DNA from: Mycobacterium sp. SMC-8
Lineage (GTDB): Bacteria; Actinomycetota; Actinomycetes; Mycobacteriales; Mycobacteriaceae
Assembly: GCF_025263565.1 (NCBI RefSeq)
Contig: NZ_CP079865.1
Span: 2,418,001 to 2,482,000 of the forward strand
Reading direction: 5' to 3'
DNA: 64,000 nt
Under the pieces are notes generated by a model. The model had not been told where the DNA came from. It made no database searches and saw nothing but the letters and a program-made list of their open reading frames with translations. Positions 27,228-36,120 of the stretch are shown here, piece after piece. The position numbers were made by a program, and so were the translations under genes. Position 1 is the stretch's first letter; each line of letters starts with the position of its first letter.

Positions 27228-27291
27228 CGCCGAAATCGCATTCCACGCGCGTCAAACCCCGAAATGGCCGCATGGAATGCGATTTCGGCGG
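27228..27291. repeat. 64-base palindromic intergenic element, copy B
   Basis: Best-preserved copy. CGCCGAAATCGCATTCCA at 27228-27245 pairs perfectly over 18 bases with 27273-27290. It ends five bases before the stop codon of the LysR gene on the minus strand, so its transcript hairpin would sit directly behind that gene. Confidence 0.92.
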
Positions 27292-27296
27292 GGGTA

Positions 27297-28196
27297 TCAG
27301 GTGGTCCATTCCTGTTGCGGGAGCACGTCTCTGAGCACCCGAAGCAGCGCCGGGTTGGTCGAGTCGCCGCGCCACACCGCGTCCAGCTCCACCGGACGCT
27401 CGCGGAACGCGCCGATGGTCCGGAACACCACGCCCTCGGGATGCAGTGTCGCCGCCGACGCCGGCACCAACGCGATACCGATGCCCGAGCGGACCAGCAC
27501 CAGCATGGTGTGCACCTGTGTCACGTACTGAACGTAGCGCGGCGTGGTGCCCGCAATGGTGAACGTCGAGATCAGCAGCTCGTTGAAATACCGGGCCTGC
27601 ACGGGCGAATACATGACGAAGTCCTGCCCGTCCAGGTCGATCAGCGTCAGCTCCCGCGTCATGTCGGCCAGCGGGTGTCCTTCGGGCAGCGCGGCCAGCA
27701 ACTGCTCGTGCAGCAGCGGCCGTGACACCAGACCGGGGCGTTTCAGCGGGGGGCGGGCCATCCCCAGATCGAGCTCGCCGGTCATCAATCCGTCGATCTG
27801 CGCGGCGGTGACCATCTCGCGCAGGTCGAGCTGCACATCCGGGAGCCGCTCTCGGGCGCGCTCCAGCAGCCGGGGCAGCACCGCATGCGCCGAGGCCGCC
27901 GTGAAGCCGACGACGACGGTGCCGAGATCGCCGGCCGGAATGCGTTTGACGGTCTGGGCGGCCCCCTCGGCGAGCTGCAGGATGCGCCGCGCGTCGGGCA
28001 GGAACGCCGCGCCCGCCGGCGTCAAGGTGACGGCACGGGTGGTGCGGTCGATCAGCTGCACCCCCAGTTCGTTCTCCAACTGCTGGACCTGACGGCTCAG
28101 CGGCGGCTGGGTCATGTGCAGCCGTTCCGCGGCGCGGCCGAAGTGCAGCTCTTCGGCGACGGCGACGAAGCAGGACAACCTCGCCAGGGAAAACAC
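27297..28196 (-). CDS. LysR-family transcriptional regulator
   Basis: 299 residues from GTG 28196, chosen because GAGGAG lies upstream and the start FSLARLSCFVAVAEELHFGR then fits the family. The winged helix is RAAERLHMTQPPLSRQVQQL. The effector-binding domain has GFTAASAHAVLPRLL, DLGMARPP and GIALVPASAA. LysR regulators usually activate a neighbouring divergent gene with a small-molecule signal, but the gene in front here is a broken TetR gene on the same strand, so the target is unclear. The hydroxyacid dehydrogenase gene downstream is convergent. Confidence 0.92.
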   Translation of the reverse strand: MFSLARLSCFVAVAEELHFGRAAERLHMTQPPLSRQVQQLENELGVQLIDRTTRAVTLTPAGAAFLPDARRILQLAEGAAQTVKRIPAGDLGTVVVGFTAASAHAVLPRLLERARERLPDVQLDLREMVTAAQIDGLMTGELDLGMARPPLKRPGLVSRPLLHEQLLAALPEGHPLADMTRELTLIDLDGQDFVMYSPVQARYFNELLISTFTIAGTTPRYVQYVTQVHTMLVLVRSGIGIALVPASAATLHPEGVVFRTIGAFRERPVELDAVWRGDSTNPALLRVLRDVLPQQEWTT

Positions 28197-28243
28197 TGAT
28201 GCACTCCTCGTATCAGCGGCGCGCGAAGCGCCGCGAGCGAGCA

Positions 28244-28884
28244 TCAGTGTAGGTGCGGCCGATGGCCACAGAATCGGATTCGGTCGTCAGCATGCCGTGT
28301 CGTGGCGAGGGCGAGGTCGGCGTGCCTGTGGGTGGACGCAACGCATCCATCGCACGGGCCAGCCGCGGGCAGATGATCACAGGCCCCAGCCAGCGGGCGC
28401 AGACCGCTCTCGGCGCGTTCATCCAGCGCGGCCTCGTCACACCCGTTCTTCTTCCAGTCCACGTCGAGGCGGTGCAACACCGCGCGGCTGAACACGCGCG
28501 CGGTTTCCGACGTCAGTGACACCGACCACCCACCGTCGCTGCGCTTGCGCAGGAGGTGCTCGATCTGGCGGTCCCCGCTGAGTGCCTCGGCGGCGAATGC
28601 CACGCCTTCGACGAGGGCGGCTGCGGGCTCAGTGAGGCCGCTGTGTGGTCAGCCAACTGGTCGAGGAAACCGTGGCGTGTGCGCATCGCACTCGCGACGA
28701 GGAGTGACTCGGTGCCGGGGAAGTAGCGGTAGACGGCCTGTCGGGTGACGCCGAGAGCCCGCGCGGTGTCGAGATCCGCATCGCCGAGCCCTTTTCGGCC
28801 ACGCTCGTCCGTCGCGTCGAGGATGCGTCGGATGTCCTCTTCCTCGGTCGCGGGTGCGTTCCTCGAGCAGCCGTGACTACGCAC
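28244..28884 (-). pseudogene. TetR-family regulator, frameshifted
   Basis: The first frame starts at GTG 28884 and gives the TetR DNA-binding domain (TARALGVTRQAVYRYFPGTE). At about 28625-28640 the frame goes out: ADHTAASL should continue TEPAAALVEGVAFAAEAL, which appears in the next frame and then runs through IEHLLRKRSDGGWSVSLTSE and ARVFSRAVLHRLDVDWKKNG. A second possible shift near 28415 is suggested by CARWLGPVIICPRL in the third frame. The gene follows the membrane-protein gene by 32 bases in the same direction, so it may once have regulated the divergent locus at 30 kb. Confidence 0.75.
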
Positions 28885-28916
28885 CGATGAGTTCTATGGG
28901 CAGGGTTGTCGGTTCG

Positions 28917-29936
28917 CTAAGTCCCATCAACGGTTTCCGCTTTCTCGCTGAGGTCGGATGCGATCACGCGGCGCCGGAGACTCACCGGCAGCAGCGCAAG
29001 GCCGGCCACGACCGCAAGCCCCACGGCCTGGACCACGATGTACTGCGTGAGCCCGCGTTCGTGGACGATGTTGCCGCTCGCCATCGCGGCCATCGTACCC
29101 ACGTAGATGAACACGATGGCGAGCGTGAATCTCTCTGCAGGAAGAGGCCTCGCCGTGCGCAGCGCGATGGCGGCGACGATCACATAACCCGCGATCAGGG
29201 CGACGACGACAGGCCATTGGGGTAGGCCGAGCGCAGTGGCAACGGTGACCGGTGACATCAGAATAGGTCCGACGATCAACACCGTGAGCGCTGCCAGTGG
29301 CGGAAACGCGAACAGTGCCTTCGCATGTGACCAGCGTGGCATGAATCCTTCTGCGGTCGTGTCGATCCGTGGCATCGCCCACAGCATGAGATAGATGAAC
29401 AGCGCGTCCCAGATGCCTTGCCAGCACAGGTCGACCAGCGGCCAGCCGACCCAGTACTGAAACAGATCGAAATCGGGATCCCAGGTCCACCAGACGACAT
29501 GGCGCAGGTTGCCTTCGATGATGTAGGGAGCGTCGAACGCGATCATGAAGAGGCCGCCCACAACTGCTGCCTGCCAACGCTTTTGGACTCCGAGTGACTC
29601 GACCACCTTGAACCCGGTGAACAGGAACACCGGGTAGAAGATGACGACGTACGCAGGCATCATGGTGGTGTCGTGCCAGAGCGGGAAAGCCTCCCAGTTC
29701 AGCATGATCATGAAGTCACCCTGCTGATACATGTCCAGCAGGGCCATGCCCGCCAATTCCAGCACCAGGCCGTAGATCGTCGCGGCAATGAGTACCACGC
29801 TGTAGATCCTTCGGCCTCGCCGGAACTGGTCGATGCTGTACACCGCCGCTGCGGCGAAGATCGTCACCAGCATCAGATCCCACACGGTGGTCTGCCACGG
29901 AAGTTCGGCCGGGTTGTTGAAGACGATGAGGTCCAC
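28917..29936 (-). CDS. Polytopic membrane protein of unknown function
   Basis: About 339 residues from GTG 29936 (GGCAGGT upstream). Eight or nine hydrophobic helices are evident, e.g. TVWDLMLVTIFAAAAVYSI, WQAAVVGGLFMIAFDAPYII, ALFAFPPLAALTVLIVGPIL and VVVALIAGYVIVAAIAL. Loops are rich in aromatic residues (WWTWDPDFDLFQYWVGWP), which suggests an interfacial lipid- or cofactor-binding face. I cannot name the family with certainty. It is divergent from the diiron-like hydrolase gene with a shared 138-base promoter region, and followed by the TetR remnant, so a two-gene system is plausible. Confidence 0.75.
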   Translation of the reverse strand: MDLIVFNNPAELPWQTTVWDLMLVTIFAAAAVYSIDQFRRGRRIYSVVLIAATIYGLVLELAGMALLDMYQQGDFMIMLNWEAFPLWHDTTMMPAYVVIFYPVFLFTGFKVVESLGVQKRWQAAVVGGLFMIAFDAPYIIEGNLRHVVWWTWDPDFDLFQYWVGWPLVDLCWQGIWDALFIYLMLWAMPRIDTTAEGFMPRWSHAKALFAFPPLAALTVLIVGPILMSPVTVATALGLPQWPVVVALIAGYVIVAAIALRTARPLPAERFTLAIVFIYVGTMAAMASGNIVHERGLTQYIVVQAVGLAVVAGLALLPVSLRRRVIASDLSEKAETVDGT

Positions 29937-30074
29937 GGTTACCTGCCTGCCTGGACGAAAGTTGCACAACGTATGACAAATGCGTCCTTCTGGGAGGGAG
30001 GACCAAACAGATAGACCATACATAAATCGAATAACGTCTTGTCAAGAGTCGGCCGTCTGTTTAGCCTCAAACTC

Positions 30075-30977
30075 ATGACGGACCTACGGGTAAGGCGCGT
30101 CCGCTTCGATTTCGCGAGCACTGAGGTGCCCTTCAACTGGCAGCCGCACCGCCCGGCATTCGGCATGCAGTGCAACCTGATCTCCTTCTTCGCGCCGGGT
30201 TTCGAGAAGTTCATCGTCGATGCGACCCGCGAGGCCATCCCGCTGATGCGCAGTCCCGCCGATGTCGAGGAAGCCGAGGCTTATCTCAGACAGGAAGCGC
30301 AGCATTCGGCGGCGCACGCAAGTCATCTGAGAGCACTGATCAAGCGGTGGCCCGGGTTGCAGGCGACGCGCGACGCGGTCGTCGAGTCCTACGATCGGCT
30401 GACGGCGACCAAGCCGCTCGCCTGGCGCCTGGCCTACGCCGCAATCGTCGAAGCAACGTTCACGCCGTACTTCAAGGTGTTCCTCGATCACGAGGACAAA
30501 CTCTTTCGTCCAGGCGACGACCGGGTCGCCTCGCTGTTCCTCTGGCACTTCGTCGAGGAGATCGAACACCGCAGTTCGGCGTTGATCGTGTACAACGCCG
30601 TGCATGACAGCTACCTGTACCGGTTACAGGCGGTGCCCGGCGTGGTTCGGCACCTGGCTCAGATCCTTGCGATCGTCTCCCAGGGCTTCCAGGCACACGT
30701 GCCGGCCGAGGACGGCGGCGACCTCGGCCGTTTGATGCCAAAGGGGCTGTCCTACCACGCAATCCGTGAAAGCCTCGCGGCGGCAAGAGAAGTCAACAAA
30801 ACGCCGACCTATGCGGGTGTGCCGCGCCGCGAACTGGCGGCGATGCTGTTGGGCCTTGTGCGCTCCCAGGCGCCCGGGCACGAGCCCGACCGCGAGACTC
30901 TGCCCTCCTTCGCGGCGCGGTGGCTCCGCAGGTACGACGACGAGCCCGCCGCTGTGGCCCGGTGGTATTCACGGTAA
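30075..30977 (+). CDS. Predicted metal-dependent hydrolase (PF10118-like, ferritin-type helices)
   Basis: 300 residues from ATG 30075; no clear ribosome site, so a leaderless or alternative start (30039) is possible. The sequence fits the family named 'predicted metal-dependent hydrolase': start RVRFDFASTEVPFNWQPHRP, then a helical core with acidic/histidine pairs in EAEAYLRQEAQHSAAH and WHFVEEIEHRSSA. The E-x-x-H pairs look like carboxylate-bridged diiron ligands, so an oxygen- or lipid-active diiron enzyme is as likely as a hydrolase. The reaction is not established. Paired divergently with a membrane protein gene. Confidence 0.82.
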   Translation: MTDLRVRRVRFDFASTEVPFNWQPHRPAFGMQCNLISFFAPGFEKFIVDATREAIPLMRSPADVEEAEAYLRQEAQHSAAHASHLRALIKRWPGLQATRDAVVESYDRLTATKPLAWRLAYAAIVEATFTPYFKVFLDHEDKLFRPGDDRVASLFLWHFVEEIEHRSSALIVYNAVHDSYLYRLQAVPGVVRHLAQILAIVSQGFQAHVPAEDGGDLGRLMPKGLSYHAIRESLAAAREVNKTPTYAGVPRRELAAMLLGLVRSQAPGHEPDRETLPSFAARWLRRYDDEPAAVARWYSR

Positions 30978-31005
30978 AACCCGGGCGACGCACCCCGGGG
31001 CCGAT

Positions 31006-32265
31006 TCACCAACGGGGGCTGAGCAACTCGAACGACGGTTCGACGGTGCGCATGTACCCGGTGTCGTCGCGCTCGCGGATCCCGCAGCGCAGGTACTGCT
31101 CGTGCAGCGCGGCGAGAGCGTCGTCGTCGATCTCGACGCCTAGGCCGGGAGAGGTGGGCACCGGTACGGACCCGTCGACGAACCTCAGCGTGCCGGCCCG
31201 GACGACGTCTTCGGTCTTCCACGGCCAGTGCGTGTCACAGGCGTAGGTGAGGTTCGGCGTGGCGCCGGCCAGGTGCACCATCGCGGCCAGGCTGATGCCC
31301 AGGTGCGAGTTCGAGTGCATCGACAGCCCCAGCCCGAACGTGTCGCAGATACCGGCCAGCAGCCGGGAGCGCTGTAGTCCGCCCCAATAGTGGTGGTCCG
31401 AAAGCACCACCCGGACGGAGTCTTTGGCCACGGCGGGCTTCAGCTGGTCGAAGGCGACGACACACATGTTGGTCGCCAGCGGCATCGGAGCCTGCCTGGC
31501 CACCTCCGCCATCCCGTCCAGCCCGGGCGTCGGGTCTTCCAGATACTCCACGATGCCGGCCAATCCGGTCGCCACCTTCACCGACGTCTGCGGGGTCCAC
31601 GCCGCGTTCGGGTCCAGCCGCAGCGGCGTTCCCGGGAAGGCACGCGAGAGCGCCTCGACCGCGGCCATCTCCTCCTCGGGCGGGAACACCCCGCCCTTGA
31701 GTTTGATTGCGGTGAAGCCGTATTCGCCGACGATGCGCCGCGCCTGCGCGACGAGCCCGTCCGGGTCGAGTGCCTCACCGAACCCGTCGGGCTCGGCGCC
31801 GGGGTGGGCCGCCCACTTGTAGAACAGGTAGGCGCTGAACGGCACCGCGTCACGCACTCTGCCGCCCAGCAAGTCCGACACCGGCCGTCCCAGCGCGTGC
31901 CCCTGCACGTCCAGGCACGCCACCTCGAACGGTGAGAGCACCTGGTCTACCGCGCTGGCCGTGGTGATCATCCCGGCGGTGCCGACAGCAGCGGTGTCGC
32001 CTTCCAGCCGGTCAGCGATTGCCGCGCGAATACCGTTCAACGCGAACACATCCAGACCGGTGATCGCGTCGGCGGCGGCCTGGAGGCGGGCCAGGTGGCG
32101 GGTGTCGGCGTAAGTTTCGCCGAGCCCCACCAGCCCGGCATCGGTGTCGAGTCGGATGATCGCCCGTAACGCGTACGGTTGGTGCACCCCGACGGTGTTC
32201 AGCAGCGGTGGGTCGGCGAACGCGACCGGGGTGATGCGCGCGCCGGTGATGCGGATCGCGGTCAC
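31006..32265 (-). CDS. Glucarate dehydratase-family enzyme (second copy)
   Basis: 419 residues from GTG 32265, three bases after the stop of the upstream dehydratase gene. Enolase-superfamily residues are intact: general base in TAIKLKGG, metal strands LRLDPNAAW, EYLEDPTPGLDGM, LATNMCVVAFD, and catalytic histidine in LSMHSNSHLGISLAA. It would convert D-glucarate or galactarate/idarate to 5-dehydro-4-deoxyglucarate. The next two steps are encoded immediately upstream in the same operon, which makes this the main pathway copy. It is clearly diverged from the copy at 17259, so the two may have different stereochemical preference. Confidence 0.9.
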   Translation of the reverse strand: MTAIRITGARITPVAFADPPLLNTVGVHQPYALRAIIRLDTDAGLVGLGETYADTRHLARLQAAADAITGLDVFALNGIRAAIADRLEGDTAAVGTAGMITTASAVDQVLSPFEVACLDVQGHALGRPVSDLLGGRVRDAVPFSAYLFYKWAAHPGAEPDGFGEALDPDGLVAQARRIVGEYGFTAIKLKGGVFPPEEEMAAVEALSRAFPGTPLRLDPNAAWTPQTSVKVATGLAGIVEYLEDPTPGLDGMAEVARQAPMPLATNMCVVAFDQLKPAVAKDSVRVVLSDHHYWGGLQRSRLLAGICDTFGLGLSMHSNSHLGISLAAMVHLAGATPNLTYACDTHWPWKTEDVVRAGTLRFVDGSVPVPTSPGLGVEIDDDALAALHEQYLRCGIRERDDTGYMRTVEPSFELLSPRW

Positions 32266-32268
32266 CGG

Positions 32269-33198
32269 TCAGACCGCGTGGGCCAGCGCACCGGACAGCA
32301 CCGCTCGGCCGGCCTCGACGATCGCGGCGAGCTCGGCGACGTCGTCGGTGCTCGGCATCACCAGCGGCGGGCGCACCGGCCCGGCGGGGACGCCCTCCAT
32401 CGTGACGCCGGCCTTGACCAGCGACACCGCGTAGCCGGGCACCGTGTCACGCAGGCGGACCAGCGGAATGAAGAACGCGTTGAGCAGCGCGTCGGCGAGC
32501 TGCTCGTTGCCCGAGTCCAGCGCGTTGTAGAAGGCCAGCGCGAGATCAGGGGCGAACGCGAACGTCGCCGACGAGTACAGCGGAACGCCGATGGCCCGGT
32601 AGGCCAGCTGTGTGGTCTCGGCGGTGGGCAGCCCGTTGAAGAACAGGAAGTCCGGGTCGACATTGGTCTTGACGGCCTGCACGATGCGCGCGACCAGGTC
32701 GAAATTCCCTGTGCCGTCCTTGAACCCGACCACGTTGGGGATCTGTGCGACGGCGACCGCGGATTCCTCGGTGAAGCGGGCGTTGTTGCGGTTGTAGACG
32801 ATGACGGGCAGATCGGCGGCCGCGGCGACCTCCCGCGTGTAGTCGACCAGTCCCGCCTGCGGCACCTCGACCAGGTAGGGCGGCATCAGCAGCAGGCCGT
32901 CGGCGCCCGCCTGCTCGGCCGCTGCCGCGAATCGCTTGGCCTGGGCCACCGCGCCGCCGGCGCCGGCGTAGACCGGAACGCGCCCGGCGACCACGTCGAC
33001 GGCGGTACGCACCACCTCGGTGTACTCCTGCACCTCCAGGGCGTGGAATTCCCCTGTGCCACAAGCGATGAACACCCCGCCCGGACCGGCCTCCACGCCC
33101 TTGGAAAGGTGGCGGGCCAGCGCGTCGAGGTCGACGGTTCCGGACTCGGTCATCGGGGTGACGGGGAAGAACAGCACACTGTCAAAGGTCGGACGCAT
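32269..33198 (-). CDS. kdgD: 5-dehydro-4-deoxyglucarate dehydratase
   Basis: 309 residues from ATG 33198 (GAAAGGC upstream). A DapA-superfamily TIM barrel: LFFPVTPMTESGTVDLDALA at the start, GVFIACGTGEFHAL for the substrate loop, VIVYNRNNARFT with the catalytic tyrosine, and VVGFKDGTGNFD with the Schiff-base lysine. The YNRNNA and GFKDGTGNFD forms are typical of KDG dehydratase rather than of DapA. It dehydrates and decarboxylates 5-dehydro-4-deoxyglucarate to 2,5-dioxopentanoate. The genes before and behind it code the steps that follow and precede. Confidence 0.93.
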   Translation of the reverse strand: MRPTFDSVLFFPVTPMTESGTVDLDALARHLSKGVEAGPGGVFIACGTGEFHALEVQEYTEVVRTAVDVVAGRVPVYAGAGGAVAQAKRFAAAAEQAGADGLLLMPPYLVEVPQAGLVDYTREVAAAADLPVIVYNRNNARFTEESAVAVAQIPNVVGFKDGTGNFDLVARIVQAVKTNVDPDFLFFNGLPTAETTQLAYRAIGVPLYSSATFAFAPDLALAFYNALDSGNEQLADALLNAFFIPLVRLRDTVPGYAVSLVKAGVTMEGVPAGPVRPPLVMPSTDDVAELAAIVEAGRAVLSGALAHAV

Positions 33199-33230
33199 GA
33201 CGGGCCTTTCGGAGGTGAGGAGGTAAGAGG

Positions 33231-34829
33231 TCAGGCTTGGGTGAGTCGGCCGTCGATCCGCCGCCACAGGTTGTCGGGGTTGCCGTCGGCGATCGCGCTG
33301 GGCAGCAACGACTTCGGGACGTTCTGATAGCAGACGGGCCGCAAAAAGCGCTCGATCGCCCGGGAGCCGACCGACGTGGTGCGCGAGTCCGACGTGGCCG
33401 GGAACGGTCCGCCGTGCACCATCGCGTGGCACACCTCCACCCCGGTCGGCCAGCCGTCGAACAGGATCCGGCCGACCTTGAGTTCCAACAGCGGCAACAA
33501 CCGGGCCGCCTCCTCGAGGTCGGAGTCGTCGGCGTGCACGGTGGCGGTCAGCTGGCCTTCGATGCCCTCGGCGACGGCCCGCATCTGCTCGACGTCGGCG
33601 CAGCGCACGATCAGGCTCAACGAGCCGAACACCTCGGCCTGCAGCGCCTCGGAGGCCAGGAAGGTCTGCGCGTCGGTGGTGAACAGCGCGGCATGGCAGG
33701 AGGTTTCGCTGATACTGGGCTCACCGCGGCCGACCAGCTCGGCCGTGCCGGCCAGTGCCTGGACCCCGGAGGCGTAGTTGCGGGCGATGTTCGGGCTCAG
33801 CATCGGCGTGGCCGGCGAGGTGGCCAGCGCATCGCGGGCGGCAGCGACGAACGAGTCCAGTCCCGGCCCGTCGACCGCGACCACGAGGCCCGGGTTGGTG
33901 CAGAACTGGCCCGAGCCCATCGTCAGCGACGCGACGAACGCCCGGCCCAGTTCGTCGCCGCGGCCGGTCAAGGCACCCTCGAGGAGGAACACCGGGTTGA
34001 TCGCGCTCATCTCCGCGTACACCGGGATCGGTTCGGGCCGGGCCGCCGCGGCGGCGACGAGAGCAAGCCCGCCGGAGCGTGACCCCGTGAATCCGACGGC
34101 CTTGATGCGCGGGTCGGTGACCAGCGCGATGCCGAGGTCGGGGCCTGCGCCGAACAGCAGCGAGAACGTGCCCGCGGGCAGGCCGGACGCGGCGACGGCG
34201 TCGCTGATGGCGCGGCCGACGAGCTCGGAAGTGCCGGGGTGGGCGTCATGTCCCTTGACGATCACGGGGCAACCCGCGGCCAACGCGGACGCGGTGTCAC
34301 CCCCGGCCACCGAGAACGCCAGCGGGAAGTTCGACGCGCTGAACACCGCGACCGGCCCCAACGGAACGAATCGCTGCCGCAGATCGGGGCGGGGCAGCGG
34401 GGTGCGGTCGGGCAGCGCGGTGTCGATGCGGGCGCCGTTCCAGCTGCCCTCGCGCAGCACCTCGGCGAACAACCGCAGCTGGCCGGTGGTGCGGCCCACC
34501 TCGCCGGTGATGCGGGCCTGCGGGAGGCCGGATTCGGCGACTGCGCGCGCGATCAGCGTCTCGCCGACGGCCTCGATGTTGGCGGCGATCGCCTCCAGGA
34601 ACCGGGCGCGCTGCTCGGCGGTGGTCGCCCGGTACGTGCCGAACGCGGCGGCGGCCGCGGCGCAGGCCGCGTCGACGTGCGTGGCGTCGCCGTAGCGGTA
34701 CACCGGATCCAGGTCGGTGCCCGCCGCCGGGTCGAACGCGCGGATTTCCGTGCCGGTGCCGCGCACCGGTGTCCCGGCGATCAGCATCTGGCCGGTGAGG
34801 CTGGCGGTGCCGGAGATCGTGGCAGTCAT
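33231..34829 (-). CDS. 2,5-dioxopentanoate (ketoglutarate semialdehyde) dehydrogenase
   Basis: About 532 residues from ATG 34829; ATG 34856 is an alternative. An aldehyde dehydrogenase of the NADP+-dependent type: GPVAVFSASNFPLAFSVAGG for the cofactor fold, KAVGFTGSRSGG, general-base glutamate in VYAEMSAINP, and nucleophile cysteine in GSGQFCTNPG. The C-terminus with ERFLRPVCYQNVP is the usual ending of ketoglutarate semialdehyde dehydrogenases. It oxidises the KdgD product to 2-oxoglutarate, the last step of the glucarate pathway, feeding the TCA cycle. First enzyme gene of the three-gene operon. Confidence 0.93.
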   Translation of the reverse strand: MTATISGTASLTGQMLIAGTPVRGTGTEIRAFDPAAGTDLDPVYRYGDATHVDAACAAAAAAFGTYRATTAEQRARFLEAIAANIEAVGETLIARAVAESGLPQARITGEVGRTTGQLRLFAEVLREGSWNGARIDTALPDRTPLPRPDLRQRFVPLGPVAVFSASNFPLAFSVAGGDTASALAAGCPVIVKGHDAHPGTSELVGRAISDAVAASGLPAGTFSLLFGAGPDLGIALVTDPRIKAVGFTGSRSGGLALVAAAAARPEPIPVYAEMSAINPVFLLEGALTGRGDELGRAFVASLTMGSGQFCTNPGLVVAVDGPGLDSFVAAARDALATSPATPMLSPNIARNYASGVQALAGTAELVGRGEPSISETSCHAALFTTDAQTFLASEALQAEVFGSLSLIVRCADVEQMRAVAEGIEGQLTATVHADDSDLEEAARLLPLLELKVGRILFDGWPTGVEVCHAMVHGGPFPATSDSRTTSVGSRAIERFLRPVCYQNVPKSLLPSAIADGNPDNLWRRIDGRLTQA

Positions 34830-34915
34830 GCCTTCGACCGTAGGAGGCATATCCATGCCTGTCCAAGACCGATTCCCCGATCACTGATACCAGCCTTGAA
34901 TCAATGCTCTACATC

Positions 34916-34957
34916 CGCGAAATTGCGTTCCGGCAGGCTGGAATGCACGTTCGCCGG
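34916..34957. repeat. Degenerate relative of the 64-base palindromic element, copy D
   Basis: CGCGAAATTGCGTTCC pairs imperfectly with GGAATGCACGTTCGCCGG. It is shorter and more diverged than copies A-C but has the same arm pattern and the same position, five bases behind a stop codon (HxlR gene, stop at 34963). Confidence 0.5.
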
Positions 34958-34962
34958 AGAAA

Positions 34963-35658
34963 TCAGCGGGCGAGCACGCGCTCGATCACGCCGAGCAGCG
35001 CCGTGACCGCGGCCGGGTCCCCGGTCACCTCGAGGCGCCCGTCGGTCAGCGCGTCGGCGACCGTCGTGCGCCGCCCGACGACCGCGGCGATGGTGGCCGC
35101 CGAGCAACGCACCGTGACCGCGCTCGGGGTCGCGCTCGGGCCCGGCGTCACGCGAGCCCGCCCGTCGCGCAGTCGCAGACAGGCGGTGCTGTCGTCGACG
35201 TGAAACTCGAAGACGGCATCGAGGTCGTGCGGCCCGTCCTTGCGGATGTCGGCGGCCAGGAAGCTCAGCAGCCACTCGGCGCGGAACATCTCGGCGTCGA
35301 CGTCGGCGTCGGTCATCTGATGGCGCGCGCCCCACATGGCCAGCGGCACCACCGCGGCCGCGAGTTCCCTTCCGGCATCTGACAATTCGTACACGACGGC
35401 GGATCCGGGCTGATCGAGCGCGAGCTTGCGGACCACCACACCGTCGGCCTCGAGTTGGCGCACCCGGGAGGCCAGCAGGCTCGTCCCGATGCCGGCGAGC
35501 GCGTCGGCGAGTTCGGTGTAGCGCTTCGGCCCGGAGGCGAGCTCACGGACGATCAGCAGCGTCCAGCGCTCGCCGACCACGTCGAGGGCATGGGCGAGAC
35601 CGCAGAACTGCGCGTAGGTGCGTCGGGACACAGACCCGATCCTAGCCACTTCACTCAC
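34963..35658 (-). CDS. HxlR-family winged-helix regulator with SCP2-like C-domain
   Basis: 231 residues from GTG 35658 (AGTAGGAATC upstream). The HxlR helix-turn-helix is plain: YAQFCGLAHALDVVGERWTL, LIVRELASGPKRYTELADAL and GIGTSLLASRVRQLEADGVV. The last 100 residues (FEFHVDDSTACLRLRDGRAR, DALTDGRLEVTGDPAAVTAL) look like a sterol-carrier-like ligand pocket, common in mycobacterial regulators of this type. It lies upstream of the ketoglutarate semialdehyde dehydrogenase gene on the same strand and may control the glucarate cassette. Confidence 0.9.
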   Translation of the reverse strand: MSEVARIGSVSRRTYAQFCGLAHALDVVGERWTLLIVRELASGPKRYTELADALAGIGTSLLASRVRQLEADGVVVRKLALDQPGSAVVYELSDAGRELAAAVVPLAMWGARHQMTDADVDAEMFRAEWLLSFLAADIRKDGPHDLDAVFEFHVDDSTACLRLRDGRARVTPGPSATPSAVTVRCSAATIAAVVGRRTTVADALTDGRLEVTGDPAAVTALLGVIERVLAR

Positions 35659-35922
35659 GATTCCTACTAAAACTCATATATCTGTTGGGTACTTCTAAAT
35701 CTTATGTTACGTTCAACATCAGAAAGCGCAAGCCCTGAACCTGCAGGCAGGCATCGCGATGAACGCACTGGTGACGTCACCGACCGCGACCTACCGCGTG
35801 GTCGGCCCGGTTGCGCCATCTATTGCCGCCCGAAGCGAATCGAAGTCGGCGCTGCCGCATTACCCGTGGAGAAGCCCCACCGCAGACCCGTGGACAAACC
35901 ACACGACAGAAGGGTGAACGAC

Positions 35923-36120
35923 ATGGCATCGATCGCAGGTTTGCGGCCCTGGCCACGCTGGCGCTGGACGTGGTTCTGGCAACGTTCCACGACCACCGTC
36001 GGCCACGCCGAGGACGCGGCCGCGGGGCGACCGGAGTTGCGCAGCAGGCGCCACTACCCGCCGCAGCGGGACCGTTTCATGGAGAGCTCGGCGATGGCCC
36101 GGGAGATGTACCGGCTCTGA
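35923..36120 (+). CDS. Small Trp/Arg-rich hypothetical protein
   Basis: 65 residues from ATG 35923 with GAAGGG nine bases before it. The chain has LRPWPRWRWTWFWQRS near the start and RSRRHYPPQRDRFMESSAMA at the end. The frame is open further upstream to 35704, but without a better start. No recognised family; the Trp/Arg composition is unusual and might mean membrane association. The gene may be real but could be chance, since high GC gives many open frames. Confidence 0.4.
   Translation: MASIAGLRPWPRWRWTWFWQRSTTTVGHAEDAAAGRPELRSRRHYPPQRDRFMESSAMAREMYRL

Noticed and set aside
27124..27375. 83-residue minus-strand frame across copy B of the 64-base element
   Set aside because: It is read through the palindrome, lacks a ribosome site and competes with the well-started Cys-rich gene.
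33237..34695. Plus-strand frames opposite the aldehyde dehydrogenase gene
   Set aside because: No motifs or ribosome sites; the minus-strand gene has full catalytic residues.
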